Of a stretch of DNA of 13,371 nucleotides, positions 1 to 6,318 are shown one piece after another. The stretch covers positions 1 through 13,371 of the forward strand of contig JALRLI010000028.1 in assembly GCA_023254555.1 (NCBI GenBank), given 5' to 3'. The notes under the pieces are model-generated. The model did no database searches, was not told the DNA's origin, and saw only the letters and a list, made by a program, of their open reading frames with translations. Position numbers and translations under genes: made by a program. Source of the DNA: Microbacteriaceae bacterium. GTDB lineage: Bacteria; Actinomycetota; Actinomycetes; Actinomycetales; Microbacteriaceae. Each line of letters begins with the position of its first letter. The stretch's first letter is position 1.

Positions 1-423
1 GAAGCTCGAATGTGCGCTTCGCTGGCCAACAATTGTGTCGCCAATTCCGAGACTGCGCACAGCGTACGCGGCCATGCGGTTCGCCTGAGAAGCGCCGTTG
101 GTCAGAAACCAGGTACGGCGTGCACCCCAGGCCTCAGCAGCGAGCTCTTTCGCTTGGTCAAGAGGGCTGTTCTCACCAATGTCGATACCCTCAATAAGGC
201 CGGGAACATCGAGCCTGAGCGTGTGCTCTCCGAAGAAATCGGCGAGCTTGTGTGAGGTGCCCTGCCCGGTCAGGCCGTGACCGGGAACCATGAGTGACAC
301 GGTGTCACGTTCTGCGTGACCACGAAGGGCCGCCGCGAACGGGGTGTCATAGTGCCGTGAGCTAAAACGTTTTCTGAACGTTGCGGCGTCGACAGATTCG
401 CCATTTGCACGTGATGCATGCAT
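1..423 (-). CDS. Orn/Lys/Arg decarboxylase family protein, N-terminal part (runs off left edge)
   Basis: This is the first 141 codons of a fold-type I PLP-dependent basic amino acid decarboxylase (the family of Bacillus SpeA and Orn/Lys/Arg decarboxylases), which would remove CO2 from arginine, lysine or ornithine in the cytoplasm to give a polyamine or its precursor. The reading frame stays open from ATG (complement of 421-423) to base 1, so the PLP-binding lysine lies outside. Visible family blocks are TPFAAALRGHAERD (27-40), VPGHG (46-50), LIEGID (76-81), a SPLDQAKELAAEAWGA segment (86-101), WFLTNGASQANR (105-116) and QRSAHSSF (134-141). In SpeA-type enzymes the last block usually reads RN.HKS, and PGH is followed by Lys; both lysines are absent here. 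The ATG has a weak GGGAAA upstream. It diverges from argF. Family is confident; substrate cannot be told from this part. Confidence 0.88.
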   Translation of the reverse strand, partial: MHASRANGESVDAATFRKRFSSRHYDTPFAAALRGHAERDTVSLMVPGHGLTGQGTSHKLADFFGEHTLRLDVPGLIEGIDIGENSPLDQAKELAAEAWGARRTWFLTNGASQANRMAAYAVRSLGIGDTIVGQRSAHSSF

Positions 424-436
424 GTTGTTTCCCAAA

Positions 437-458
437 GACCAGGTGTACGCAGCTGGTC
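437..458. promoter_or_regulatory. Dyad GACCAG-N10-CTGGTC upstream of the decarboxylase
   Basis: A perfect 6-bp inverted repeat with a 10-bp spacer ends 14 bp before the decarboxylase ATG. It could be an operator or a weak hairpin in the leader of that gene. I found no convincing -10/-35 pair for the decarboxylase, so the site cannot be placed relative to a start of transcription. Short dyads of this kind also arise by chance. Confidence 0.3.
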
Positions 459-575
459 AAATTTCCACAGTGTGAAGGCCGATAAATACGTCCGGCTCCT
501 GCCCGTCCCATGCGAGGCATCGAGAGCAACGTTATCAAATGGACGGGGTTTCGTCGAGTATCCCGCGGGCATCGT

Positions 576-594
576 TATTGCGTCGCTCGCAATA
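576..594. promoter_or_regulatory. Inverted repeat TATTGCG-N5-CGCAATA, candidate ArgR operator of argF
   Basis: A perfect 7-bp inverted repeat with a 5-nt centre (TCGCT) lies directly upstream of, and overlaps by two bases, the proposed argF -10 hexamer (593-598). Its TTGC and GCAA half-sites resemble the mycobacterial arginine repressor operator, remembered as TTGCAT-N4-ATGCAA, although the present site is one base pair shorter between the half-sites. A repressor bound here would cover the argF promoter. The repeat is seen directly; the ArgR assignment is inference. Confidence 0.45.
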
Positions 595-598
595 TGCT
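593..598 (+). promoter_or_regulatory. Candidate -10 (TATGCT) for leaderless argF
   Basis: TATGCT lies exactly 6 nt before the GTG at 605, and no Shine-Dalgarno sequence precedes that GTG. This is the spacing expected when transcription begins at the start codon itself. The same arrangement recurs at five other starts in the window. No clear -35 is visible. Confidence 0.5.
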
Positions 599-604
599 TG
601 TTGG

Positions 605-1525
605 GTGACCAGACATTTTTTGCGCGATGACGATTTGAGCCCCGCAGAACAAGCCGAAGTGCTTGATCTCGCAGCAAAGCTGAAGGCCGACCGTTTCGCT
701 GCGCGTCCCCTTGAGGGCCCAAAAACCGCCGCAGTTATATTCGACAAGACTTCTACCCGCACACAGGTGAGCTTCTCGGTCGGCGTGGCTGATCTGGGCG
801 GTAATCCACTCATCATGGATTCAAAGTCATCTCAGATGGGTGGGAAAGAGTCAATCTCTGACACCGCGAAGGTGCTCAGCCGCATGGTTTCGATCATCAT
901 CTGGCGAACCCACGCTCATGCGGGTCTGGTTGAGATGGCAGAGCACTCTCAGGTTCCAGTGGTGAACTCACTTTCTGACGACTTTCATCCCTGCCAGGTC
1001 TTGGCAGATCTCCAGACTATTCGTGAGCGCCAAGGTGCTCTTGCAGGCTTGACTGTTGCGTATGTTGGCGATGCCGCGAACAACATGGCGCACTCGTATT
1101 TGGTCGGATGCGCAACCGCGGGCATGCATATTCGCGTAGCAGGCCCAGCAGAGTTTCAGCCAAATCCTCAGTATGTAGCTGACGCCACAGCGCGAGCGGC
1201 TGAAACCGGTGGCAGTGTCTGGGTAGGAACTTCACCAGATTTCGCCGTCACAGATGCTGACGTTGTGATCACTGACACCTGGGTATCGATGGGCAAAGAA
1301 GATGAAAAGGCGAAACGGGTTGAACAGTTTGCCGAGTACCAGGTGAACGAAGCACTCATGGCGAACGCAAAGCCAGACGCGATTTTCTTGCACTGCCTCC
1401 CCGCCTACCGCGGTTTTGAGGTGACCGAGGGAGTCATTGATGGCCCGCAGAGTGCGGTTTGGGATGAGGCCGAGAATCGTGTGCACGCACAAAAAGCACT
1501 GATGACCTGGCTGCTCGAGCACTAG
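605..1525 (+). CDS. argF: Ornithine carbamoyltransferase
   Basis: This enzyme joins ornithine and carbamoyl phosphate to make citrulline, the sixth step of arginine synthesis, in the cytoplasm. The 306-aa product has the usual family length and the actinobacterial N-terminus VTRHFLRDDDLSPAEQ. Carbamoyl-phosphate motif STRTQ is at 50-54, GGKES at 79-83, the FHPCQVLAD segment at 127-135, the DTWVSMG ornithine loop at 224-230 and the catalytic HCLPA at 263-267. An upstream ATG at 539 in the same frame would add 22 residues with no family counterpart, so the GTG at 605 is chosen; a TATGCT hexamer 6 nt before it supports this. The gene is followed 16 bp later by argH. argR and argG, which lie between them in Mycobacterium, are absent, and argCJBD is not upstream. 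Confidence 0.96.
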   Translation: MTRHFLRDDDLSPAEQAEVLDLAAKLKADRFAARPLEGPKTAAVIFDKTSTRTQVSFSVGVADLGGNPLIMDSKSSQMGGKESISDTAKVLSRMVSIIIWRTHAHAGLVEMAEHSQVPVVNSLSDDFHPCQVLADLQTIRERQGALAGLTVAYVGDAANNMAHSYLVGCATAGMHIRVAGPAEFQPNPQYVADATARAAETGGSVWVGTSPDFAVTDADVVITDTWVSMGKEDEKAKRVEQFAEYQVNEALMANAKPDAIFLHCLPAYRGFEVTEGVIDGPQSAVWDEAENRVHAQKALMTWLLEH

Positions 1526-1529
1526 CGAA

Positions 1530-1535
1530 TAGACT
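1530..1535 (+). promoter_or_regulatory. Candidate -10 (TAGACT) for leaderless argH
   Basis: TAGACT begins 4 nt after the argF stop codon and ends exactly 6 nt before the argH GTG. There is no Shine-Dalgarno sequence in the 16-bp gap. argH could therefore be transcribed from its own internal promoter as well as by readthrough from argF. Confidence 0.45.
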
Positions 1536-1541
1536 TTAACG

Positions 1542-2984
1542 GTGAGTGACGAGCAGAAAAATAACCGCGCTGGCGAGGCTGGCGCACTTTGGGGTGGGCG
1601 CTTTACGAGTGGTCCATCGCCCGAGCTCGTCAGTCTCAGCAAGTCGACCCACTTCGACTGGGCGCTTGCTCCCTATGACATCGCCGGTTCAAAGTCACAT
1701 GCGAAGGCGCTCGCCGCTGCTGGCTACTTGACGGGTTCGGAACTCGCCGAGATGACGAGTGCGTTGGATGCGCTCCTCGCCGACATCCAAGCTGGCGCGG
1801 TTGTAGCTGCCGAAGCAGACGAAGACGTACATTCGGCGCTCGAACGACTGCTCATCGAGCGCACCGGGGGAGAACTCGGCGGCAAGCTTCGGGCTGGGCG
1901 CAGCAGAAACGACCAGATCGCAACGCTTATTCGCCTGTACCTGCTCGATCACGCGGCGATTATCGCGGCCAACGTTTCCGATCTCATCAGGGCTATCGTT
2001 GTGCAGGCGCGGGCCAACCAGACGGCAATCATGCCCGGCCGCACGCACCTCCAGCACGCCCAACCGGTGCTTCTTGCCCATCACCTCGCAGCGCATGCCT
2101 GGCCTCTGGTGCGCGACCTAGAACGTATTCGCGATTGGAAACAGCGCGCATCCCTGTCACCGTATGGTTCAGGCGCGCTCGCTGGCGGTTCGCTTGGGCT
2201 CGACCCGGTTTTGGTTGCAAATGAGCTCGGGCTGGCTGCCCCAATACAAAACTCCATCGACGGAACTGCGGCTCGCGACGTGGTGGCCGAGTTCGCCTTT
2301 ATCGCAGCACAAATCGCCATTGATCTCTCGCGGTTTGCAGAAGAAATCATCATTTGGAACACTCGCGAGTTTGGATTTGTGCGCCTGCACGACGGCTACT
2401 CGACCGGTTCGTCGATTATGCCGCAGAAGAAAAACCCTGATATTGCTGAGCTTGCCCGAGGTAAAGCCGGACGCGTGATCGGCAACCTCACTGGTCTTCT
2501 CGCAACGTTGAAAGCGCTTCCGCTCGCGTATAACCGTGACCTACAGGAAGACAAAGAACCGGTTTTCGATTCGGTTGAGACGCTTGAAGTGCTGCTGCCT
2601 GCCTTCACCGGCATGGTTGCAACGCTCGAATTCGACACCGAGCGCATGCTCGACCTCGCACCACAGGGCTTCTCGCTCGCAACCGACGTTGCTGAGTGGC
2701 TGGTGAAGCAGGGCGTCGTGTTTCGAGACGCACACGAAATTTCAGGAGAACTCGTTGCCTTCTGTGAAGAGCGAGGCCTCGAACTGCATGAGCCGAGTGA
2801 TGCAGAGCTCGCCGCAATCAGCAAACACCTCAAGCCAGAAGTGCGCTCTGTGCTCACCGTTGAGGGATCAGTTGCGAGTCGTGCCGGGGTCGGCGGCACT
2901 GCGCCTGAGCGCGTGGCCGAACAGCTCGCCACGCTCGAGGCAGCTGTTGTCGAGTTGACCGCGTTCGCCCAAGGCAAGAAGTAG
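1542..2984 (+). CDS. argH: Argininosuccinate lyase
   Basis: This enzyme splits argininosuccinate into arginine and fumarate, the last step of arginine synthesis; it works as a homotetramer in the cytoplasm. The 480-aa protein carries the N-terminal LWGGRFTSGPSPE segment (16-27), the AGRSRNDQ block (118-125), the PGRTHLQHAQP block with the catalytic-region His169 (165-175), and the fumarase/lyase superfamily signature GSSIMPQKKNPD (289-300) holding the catalytic serine. The C-terminal half shows the usual VFDSVETLEVLLPAF segment. The GTG start gives the normal N-terminus plus a short polar leader. Length is close to the family norm and nothing appears broken. It lies 16 bp after argF and 7 bp before the DUF4287 gene. 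Confidence 0.96.
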   Translation: MSDEQKNNRAGEAGALWGGRFTSGPSPELVSLSKSTHFDWALAPYDIAGSKSHAKALAAAGYLTGSELAEMTSALDALLADIQAGAVVAAEADEDVHSALERLLIERTGGELGGKLRAGRSRNDQIATLIRLYLLDHAAIIAANVSDLIRAIVVQARANQTAIMPGRTHLQHAQPVLLAHHLAAHAWPLVRDLERIRDWKQRASLSPYGSGALAGGSLGLDPVLVANELGLAAPIQNSIDGTAARDVVAEFAFIAAQIAIDLSRFAEEIIIWNTREFGFVRLHDGYSTGSSIMPQKKNPDIAELARGKAGRVIGNLTGLLATLKALPLAYNRDLQEDKEPVFDSVETLEVLLPAFTGMVATLEFDTERMLDLAPQGFSLATDVAEWLVKQGVVFRDAHEISGELVAFCEERGLELHEPSDAELAAISKHLKPEVRSVLTVEGSVASRAGVGGTAPERVAEQLATLEAAVVELTAFAQGKK

Positions 2985-2991
2985 TGCATCC

Positions 2992-3207
2992 GTGTCTGAA
3001 AAAGTGACTGGGCCAGCCTCCTATTTTCCTTCAATCGAGAAGAAGTACGGTCAGCCAATTGACCACTGGATGCGCCTGCTCGACAGCGTACGCGACAAGA
3101 AGCACATGGAGCAGGTGGCGTTTTTGAAGGATGTCCACCAGATCGGCCACGGTCACGCCAACGCACTCGTTGCGGTGTATCGCCAGGAACATGGCCTGAA
3201 CGGCTAG
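2992..3207 (+). CDS. DUF4287 domain small protein
   Basis: A 71-aa soluble protein with the DUF4287 pattern: an N-terminal YFPSIEKKYGQPIDHW segment (11-26) predicted helical, then KHMEQVAFLKD (37-47) and the characteristic GHGHANALV (52-60). The biochemical role of this family is not known to me; it is often a stand-alone short protein, or is joined to a DUF5655 domain. The GTG start is 7 bp after the argH stop, so it is probably co-transcribed with argH. No membrane segment, signal peptide or metal-binding cluster other than the His pair at 53 and 55 is visible. Family assignment from memory of the GHGHAN block is good; function is unknown. Confidence 0.82.
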   Translation: MSEKVTGPASYFPSIEKKYGQPIDHWMRLLDSVRDKKHMEQVAFLKDVHQIGHGHANALVAVYRQEHGLNG

Positions 3208-3253
3208 GCGTTTCCCCCTAAAATCGCTGATGCGTGGTTGCAGCTGAACGCGG

Positions 3254-3259
3254 TAGCAT
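3254..3259 (+). promoter_or_regulatory. Candidate -10 (TAGCAT) for the leaderless DivIVA-like gene
   Basis: TAGCAT ends exactly 6 nt before the ATG at 3266, and the 58-bp gap has no Shine-Dalgarno sequence close to the ATG. A TTGCAG at 3238-3243 is too near to be a standard -35. This separates the coiled-coil gene from the arg transcript. Confidence 0.45.
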
Positions 3260-3265
3260 AGTGAC

Positions 3266-4330
3266 ATGTCGCCTTCTGAGATTGAATTCTCTGCTGCCCT
3301 GCGCGGATATAACCGTGATGAGGTTGATCGCGTAATCGCAAACCTCAAGGCACAGCTTTCGCACGCCGAAAAAGAGCGCGACGAAATGCGTGAAGAGCTT
3401 GCTGCAACCCAGTCGCAGACGAAAGTGATGTCGGCTCGCATCGAGCGTGCTGAATCTAACCCGAACTATTCAACGCTCGGTGCCCAGTTTGCTGAAGTGC
3501 TGCGCATGGCAGAGCAGAAGGCAGACAAGCTCGTTTCGGAAGCTGAAGCTCAGGCCCAGCGCATGAAACAAGACAGCGAAGCTCGTGCGGCGAAGGTTGT
3601 TGCCGATGCAACCGAGCGAGCAACCAAGCTTGTCGAAGAAGCCAAGGCTCGTGCCGATGAACTCAAACTCACCAGCGAATCAGACGCTGCAGAGATGGCT
3701 CTGAAGAGTAACGCTTCTCTGGCTGAGGCAACCGAAATGCGTTCACTCGCCATTCGTGAAATCGCAACCATGCGTGCTGAAGTTGAAAACGAAGTTGCTG
3801 CCCGCCGTTCAGAAATTCAGCGTGAAACCGATCGCAAGCGTGAAGAAATGAACGCGATGCTCGAAGAGGCAAACCGTGAGCGCCTCCGGGTCGAACAAGA
3901 AATCAACCAGCGAGTTGAAGAGGCCGAGCGTGCGTTCATGGTGGCGCAGCAAGAAGCGGCTCAGACGACGCAGGCATCACTCGCAGAGGCGAACGCCCGC
4001 GCATCCGAAATCAACCGCCAGGCAGCCGAAATGGCGAATGAGTCTGAGGCACTCCTGCAGCGTGCGAACGACAAGGCAGACGAAATCATCGAAGACGCAC
4101 GCAGCCTTGCCGCTGGCTTACTCGAGCAGGCCCGTATGCGTGCTGATGATCTCAACTCGCGCACTGCTGCGCTCGGTGAACAAATGGTTGCTCGCGCGAA
4201 TGCTCTGCTTCGCGAATCAGAAGCCGAAAACATTTTGCTTCGCGACTACATTTCCGAGACCCGCAACATCGGCAGTACCGACACCGTGATAGCCGAGCTC
4301 GAAGCAAACCTCCGTCGCGACGCCGAGTAA
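3266..4330 (+). CDS. DivIVA-domain-like long coiled-coil protein
   Basis: A 354-aa protein, almost entirely alpha-helical coiled coil rich in Ala, Glu, Arg and Gln. The N-terminus has a DivIVA-like motif, FSAALRGYNRDEVDRVIANL (8-27), matching the F..ALRGYDRDEVD pattern that places DivIVA proteins on curved membrane. A GAQFAEVLRMAEQKADKLV segment (about 72-90) resembles the actinobacterial DivIVA/Scy/FilP-like group, which act as polar or septal scaffolds in growth and division. From about residue 75 to 320 the pattern of Ala and charged residues suggests continuous heptads. No membrane segment or signal is present. It is probably a cytoplasmic scaffold at the membrane; the exact paralogue (not Wag31 by length and position) cannot be named. 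It has its own candidate promoter and precedes tyrS by 38 bp. Confidence 0.8.
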   Translation: MSPSEIEFSAALRGYNRDEVDRVIANLKAQLSHAEKERDEMREELAATQSQTKVMSARIERAESNPNYSTLGAQFAEVLRMAEQKADKLVSEAEAQAQRMKQDSEARAAKVVADATERATKLVEEAKARADELKLTSESDAAEMALKSNASLAEATEMRSLAIREIATMRAEVENEVAARRSEIQRETDRKREEMNAMLEEANRERLRVEQEINQRVEEAERAFMVAQQEAAQTTQASLAEANARASEINRQAAEMANESEALLQRANDKADEIIEDARSLAAGLLEQARMRADDLNSRTAALGEQMVARANALLRESEAENILLRDYISETRNIGSTDTVIAELEANLRRDAE

Positions 4331-4356
4331 CTCGCAGAACCGGGCTGTCCCGTTGC

Positions 4357-4362
4357 TACGAT
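4357..4362 (+). promoter_or_regulatory. Candidate -10 (TACGAT) for leaderless tyrS
   Basis: TACGAT ends exactly 6 nt before the GTG at 4369. It follows a short CGGG-CTGT-CCCG inverted repeat (4341-4352) in the 38-bp gap. No Shine-Dalgarno sequence is present and no T-box leader can fit in so short a gap. Confidence 0.45.
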
Positions 4363-4368
4363 TGAGTA

Positions 4369-5697
4369 GTGTCTGAACATCCCAATCACAGCGCCGTTTT
4401 GAGCGCACAGCGAAACGACGAAACCTTTGCGACGCTGTGGGATGAACTCGTTTGGCGTGGCCTTGTGCACGTGTCAACCGACGCTGACGAGCTGAAAACA
4501 CTGCTCGCTGGTGAGCCAATCACCTACTATTGCGGGTTTGATCCAACCGCTCCATCACTGCACCTTGGCAACCTCGTGCAAATTCTGCTGCTGCGTCGCT
4601 TGCAACTCGCTGGCCACAATCCGATCGGCTTGGTTGGCGGTTCAACAGGGCTCGTAGGTGACCCGCGTCCCACCGCTGAGCGGCAACTCAACGACCGTGA
4701 GACCGTGGCCGAATGGGTCAACTACCTGCGCGCCCAGGTCGAGAAGTTCTTGTCAGCCGAAGGTGCGAACCCAGTGCGCATGGTCAACAACCTCGACTGG
4801 ACCGCACCGCTGAGCGCAATCGACTTTCTGCGCGAAATTGGGAAGCACTTTCGAGTGGGCACGATGCTCAAGAAAGATGCGGTGAGTGCGCGCCTCAACT
4901 CTGAAGCGGGAATCAGCTACACCGAGTTCAGCTACCAGATTCTGCAGGGGCTCGACTTTCTTGAGCTCTACCGCACGTACGGCTGCATTTTGCAGACTGG
5001 CGGCAGCGACCAGTGGGGCAACCTCACCAGCGGTATCGACCTGATTCATCGCACCGAGGGTGCAAGCGCACACGCCATTGGCACCCCGCTGATTACAAAC
5101 GCCGACGGAACCAAGTTTGGAAAGAGCGAGGGCAACGCCATTTGGTTGGATGCTGAACTCACCAGCCCCTACGCCTTCTACCAGTTCTGGGTGAACACAG
5201 ACGATGCTGACGTCATCGACCGAATCAAAGTTTTCACCTTCCTCTCTCGCGCAGAGGTTGAAGAGCTCGCTGAAGCCGTGGCCTCCGAACCGTTCAAGCG
5301 CGCAGCGCAAAAGCGTCTTGCACTCGAGGTCACGACGCTCGTGCACGGCGCCGCCGCAGCGCAGGGTGCAATCGATGCGTCTGCCGCGCTGTTTGGCCAG
5401 GGTGCGCTGGATGCACTCGACGAGAGTTCACTCGCGGGCGCGCTGTCTGAGCTCCCTCAGGCTGCGGTGACTGCTGGTGCGATTGGCTCGATTCAGGTTG
5501 CTCAGCTTCTCGTTGATGCTGGGCTGACAAAGAGCCTCGGTGAGGCAAGACGAGCGATCGCTCAGGGTGGGGTCTACATCAACAACGAGGCCGTTGCCGC
5601 CGAAGATGCAGTGCTCGGCGCATCCCATCTGCTTTACGAGCGCTTTGCTGTGCTGCGCCGAGGAAAGAAGACACTCGCGGCAATTCTCGTCGGATAG
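4369..5697 (+). CDS. tyrS: Tyrosyl-tRNA synthetase
   Basis: This class I aminoacyl-tRNA synthetase charges tRNA-Tyr with tyrosine in the cytoplasm. The 442-aa protein has the family's ATP-binding HIGH variant HLGN (65-68, after the YYCGFDPTAPSL segment), the tyrosine pocket blocks SYTEFSYQILQGLDF (183-197) and GGSDQWGN (211-218), and the KMSKS variant KFGKS (249-253). The C-terminus (about 377-435) is an S4-type RNA-binding domain, with LVDAGLTKSLGEARRAI and GGVYINN. The usual bacterial start lies a little downstream; the GTG chosen adds a polar leader of about 15 residues and is supported by the TACGAT hexamer 6 nt before it. No frameshift or missing key residue is visible. Confidence 0.96.
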   Translation: MSEHPNHSAVLSAQRNDETFATLWDELVWRGLVHVSTDADELKTLLAGEPITYYCGFDPTAPSLHLGNLVQILLLRRLQLAGHNPIGLVGGSTGLVGDPRPTAERQLNDRETVAEWVNYLRAQVEKFLSAEGANPVRMVNNLDWTAPLSAIDFLREIGKHFRVGTMLKKDAVSARLNSEAGISYTEFSYQILQGLDFLELYRTYGCILQTGGSDQWGNLTSGIDLIHRTEGASAHAIGTPLITNADGTKFGKSEGNAIWLDAELTSPYAFYQFWVNTDDADVIDRIKVFTFLSRAEVEELAEAVASEPFKRAAQKRLALEVTTLVHGAAAAQGAIDASAALFGQGALDALDESSLAGALSELPQAAVTAGAIGSIQVAQLLVDAGLTKSLGEARRAIAQGGVYINNEAVAAEDAVLGASHLLYERFAVLRRGKKTLAAILVG

Positions 5698-5707
5698 CCC
5701 CTCAATT

Positions 5708-5741
5708 GGTTAGGTTTGAGCTGTACAACCAAAACCTAACC
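5708..5741. promoter_or_regulatory. 10-bp perfect inverted repeat between tyrS and the DUF805 gene
   Basis: GGTTAGGTTT (5708-5717) and AAACCTAACC (5732-5741) form a perfect 10-bp stem with a 14-nt loop. It ends one base before the AGGGGG ribosome binding site of the next gene and lies 10 bp after the tyrS stop. There is no U-run, so it is not a standard terminator. It could be an operator or an RNA hairpin that affects translation. A competing CTCAA/TTGAG pair (5701-5705 and 5716-5720) overlaps the left arm. Confidence 0.5.
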
Positions 5742-5742
5742 C

Positions 5743-5748
5743 AGGGGG
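5743..5748 (+). promoter_or_regulatory. Ribosome binding site deciding a TTG start
   Basis: AGGGGG lies 6 nt before the TTG at 5755. It is the strongest Shine-Dalgarno sequence in the window and is the main reason to accept the rare TTG start for the DUF805 gene. Confidence 0.65.
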
Positions 5749-5754
5749 TCAACT

Positions 5755-6183
5755 TTGAAGTTCGGCGAAGCCATAAAAACGGTTTTCAAGAAGTATGCAG
5801 TTTTTGAGGGCGTTGCGTCACGCGCCGAATTCTGGTGGTTCTGGCTCTTCACAGTGATTGTGATTGGTGGCCTCTGGCTCATCGGTGGCCTGTTCCAGCT
5901 GATAGCTTGGGGAACCCTCTCTTCAGGCGCCTACGATGCCGGGTTTGGTCTTCTTGGGTTCGCTGGTTTCATTTTCACCGTGGCCGGCCTCGCTTACCTC
6001 GGTCTCGTGATTCCACACATCGCACTGCTGGTTCGCCGCTTTCGCGATACTGGTCGGCCCTTCTGGTACTACTTCTTGATTCTCGTACCGCTTGCTGGCG
6101 CAATCACGATTCTTGTGATGTGCCTGCAGCCAAGCAAGGGTGCAGCGCAGGCAGCACACACGGCTCCTGCTTCACAGGCATAA
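5755..6183 (+). CDS. DUF805 family membrane protein
   Basis: A 142-aa inner-membrane protein of the DUF805 family, function unknown. It shows the family order: a short amphipathic N-terminus with FEGVASRAEFWWFWLF (17-32, the usual F.GRASR.E.W pattern), three hydrophobic segments (about 26-52, 63-87, 104-125), the conserved RRFRDTGRPFWYY (94-106, family RRLHDTGRSGWW) and a final VPLAGAITILVM stretch. A short Ala-rich tail is probably cytoplasmic. The TTG start places the first residue at the usual family N-terminus and has a strong ribosome binding site. It lies between tyrS and a strong terminator; DUF805 proteins are often single small genes with no fixed neighbours. Confidence 0.87.
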   Translation: MKFGEAIKTVFKKYAVFEGVASRAEFWWFWLFTVIVIGGLWLIGGLFQLIAWGTLSSGAYDAGFGLLGFAGFIFTVAGLAYLGLVIPHIALLVRRFRDTGRPFWYYFLILVPLAGAITILVMCLQPSKGAAQAAHTAPASQA

Positions 6184-6200
6184 AGAAGCAAAAAGCGATG

Positions 6201-6235
6201 AAGGGCCCGGTGAATTTTTCACCGGGCCCTTTTTT
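6201..6235 (+). terminator. Strong rho-independent terminator after the DUF805 gene
   Basis: AAGGGCCCGGTGAA (6201-6214) pairs perfectly with TTCACCGGGCCCTT (6218-6231) around a TTT loop: a 14-bp GC-rich stem followed by a run of T to 6235. It begins 17 bp after the DUF805 stop. The flanking A residues opposite the T-run would also let it work, more weakly, on the minus strand. Confidence 0.95.
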
Positions 6236-6308
6236 CAACTAGATTGGACTAGGTAATTCAATAGCGGGTTTTAAATCGAAGCGCACTGATTCGTGACGCT
6301 ACACGGTT

Positions 6309-6312
6309 GGAG
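6309..6312 (+). promoter_or_regulatory. Ribosome binding site of the RG-rich TPR gene
   Basis: GGAG lies 6 nt before the ATG at 6319, so this gene has a true leader, unlike many others here. The promoter should lie between the terminator and this point (6236-6308). TTGGAC at 6244-6249 is a possible -35, but no well-spaced -10 was found. Confidence 0.55.
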
Positions 6313-6318
6313 TAGAAA

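Noticed and set aside
10..280. Plus-strand open frames at the left edge
   Set aside because: They are antisense to the decarboxylase, whose minus-strand translation matches a known family over its whole visible length.
539..604. N-terminal extension of argF from the ATG at 539
   Set aside because: The 22 added residues have no counterpart in ornithine carbamoyltransferases; the GTG at 605 gives the standard N-terminus and has TATGCT 6 nt before it.
270..722. 150-codon minus-strand frame spanning the argF upstream region
   Set aside because: It runs across the start of argF and into the decarboxylase in a different frame, with no recognisable protein pattern.
2396..3166. 256-codon minus-strand frame opposite argH
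   Set aside because: It is Ser/Arg-rich antisense of a strongly conserved gene, crosses into the DUF4287 gene and resembles no protein.
3231..3259. A full -35/-10 promoter for the DivIVA-like gene
   Set aside because: TTGCAG at 3238 is only 10 bp from TAGCAT, too close for a standard -35; only the -10 is reported.
4341..4352. CGGG-CTGT-CCCG before tyrS as a terminator or T-box element
   Set aside because: The stem is only 4 bp, has no T-run, and the 38-bp gap cannot hold a T-box.
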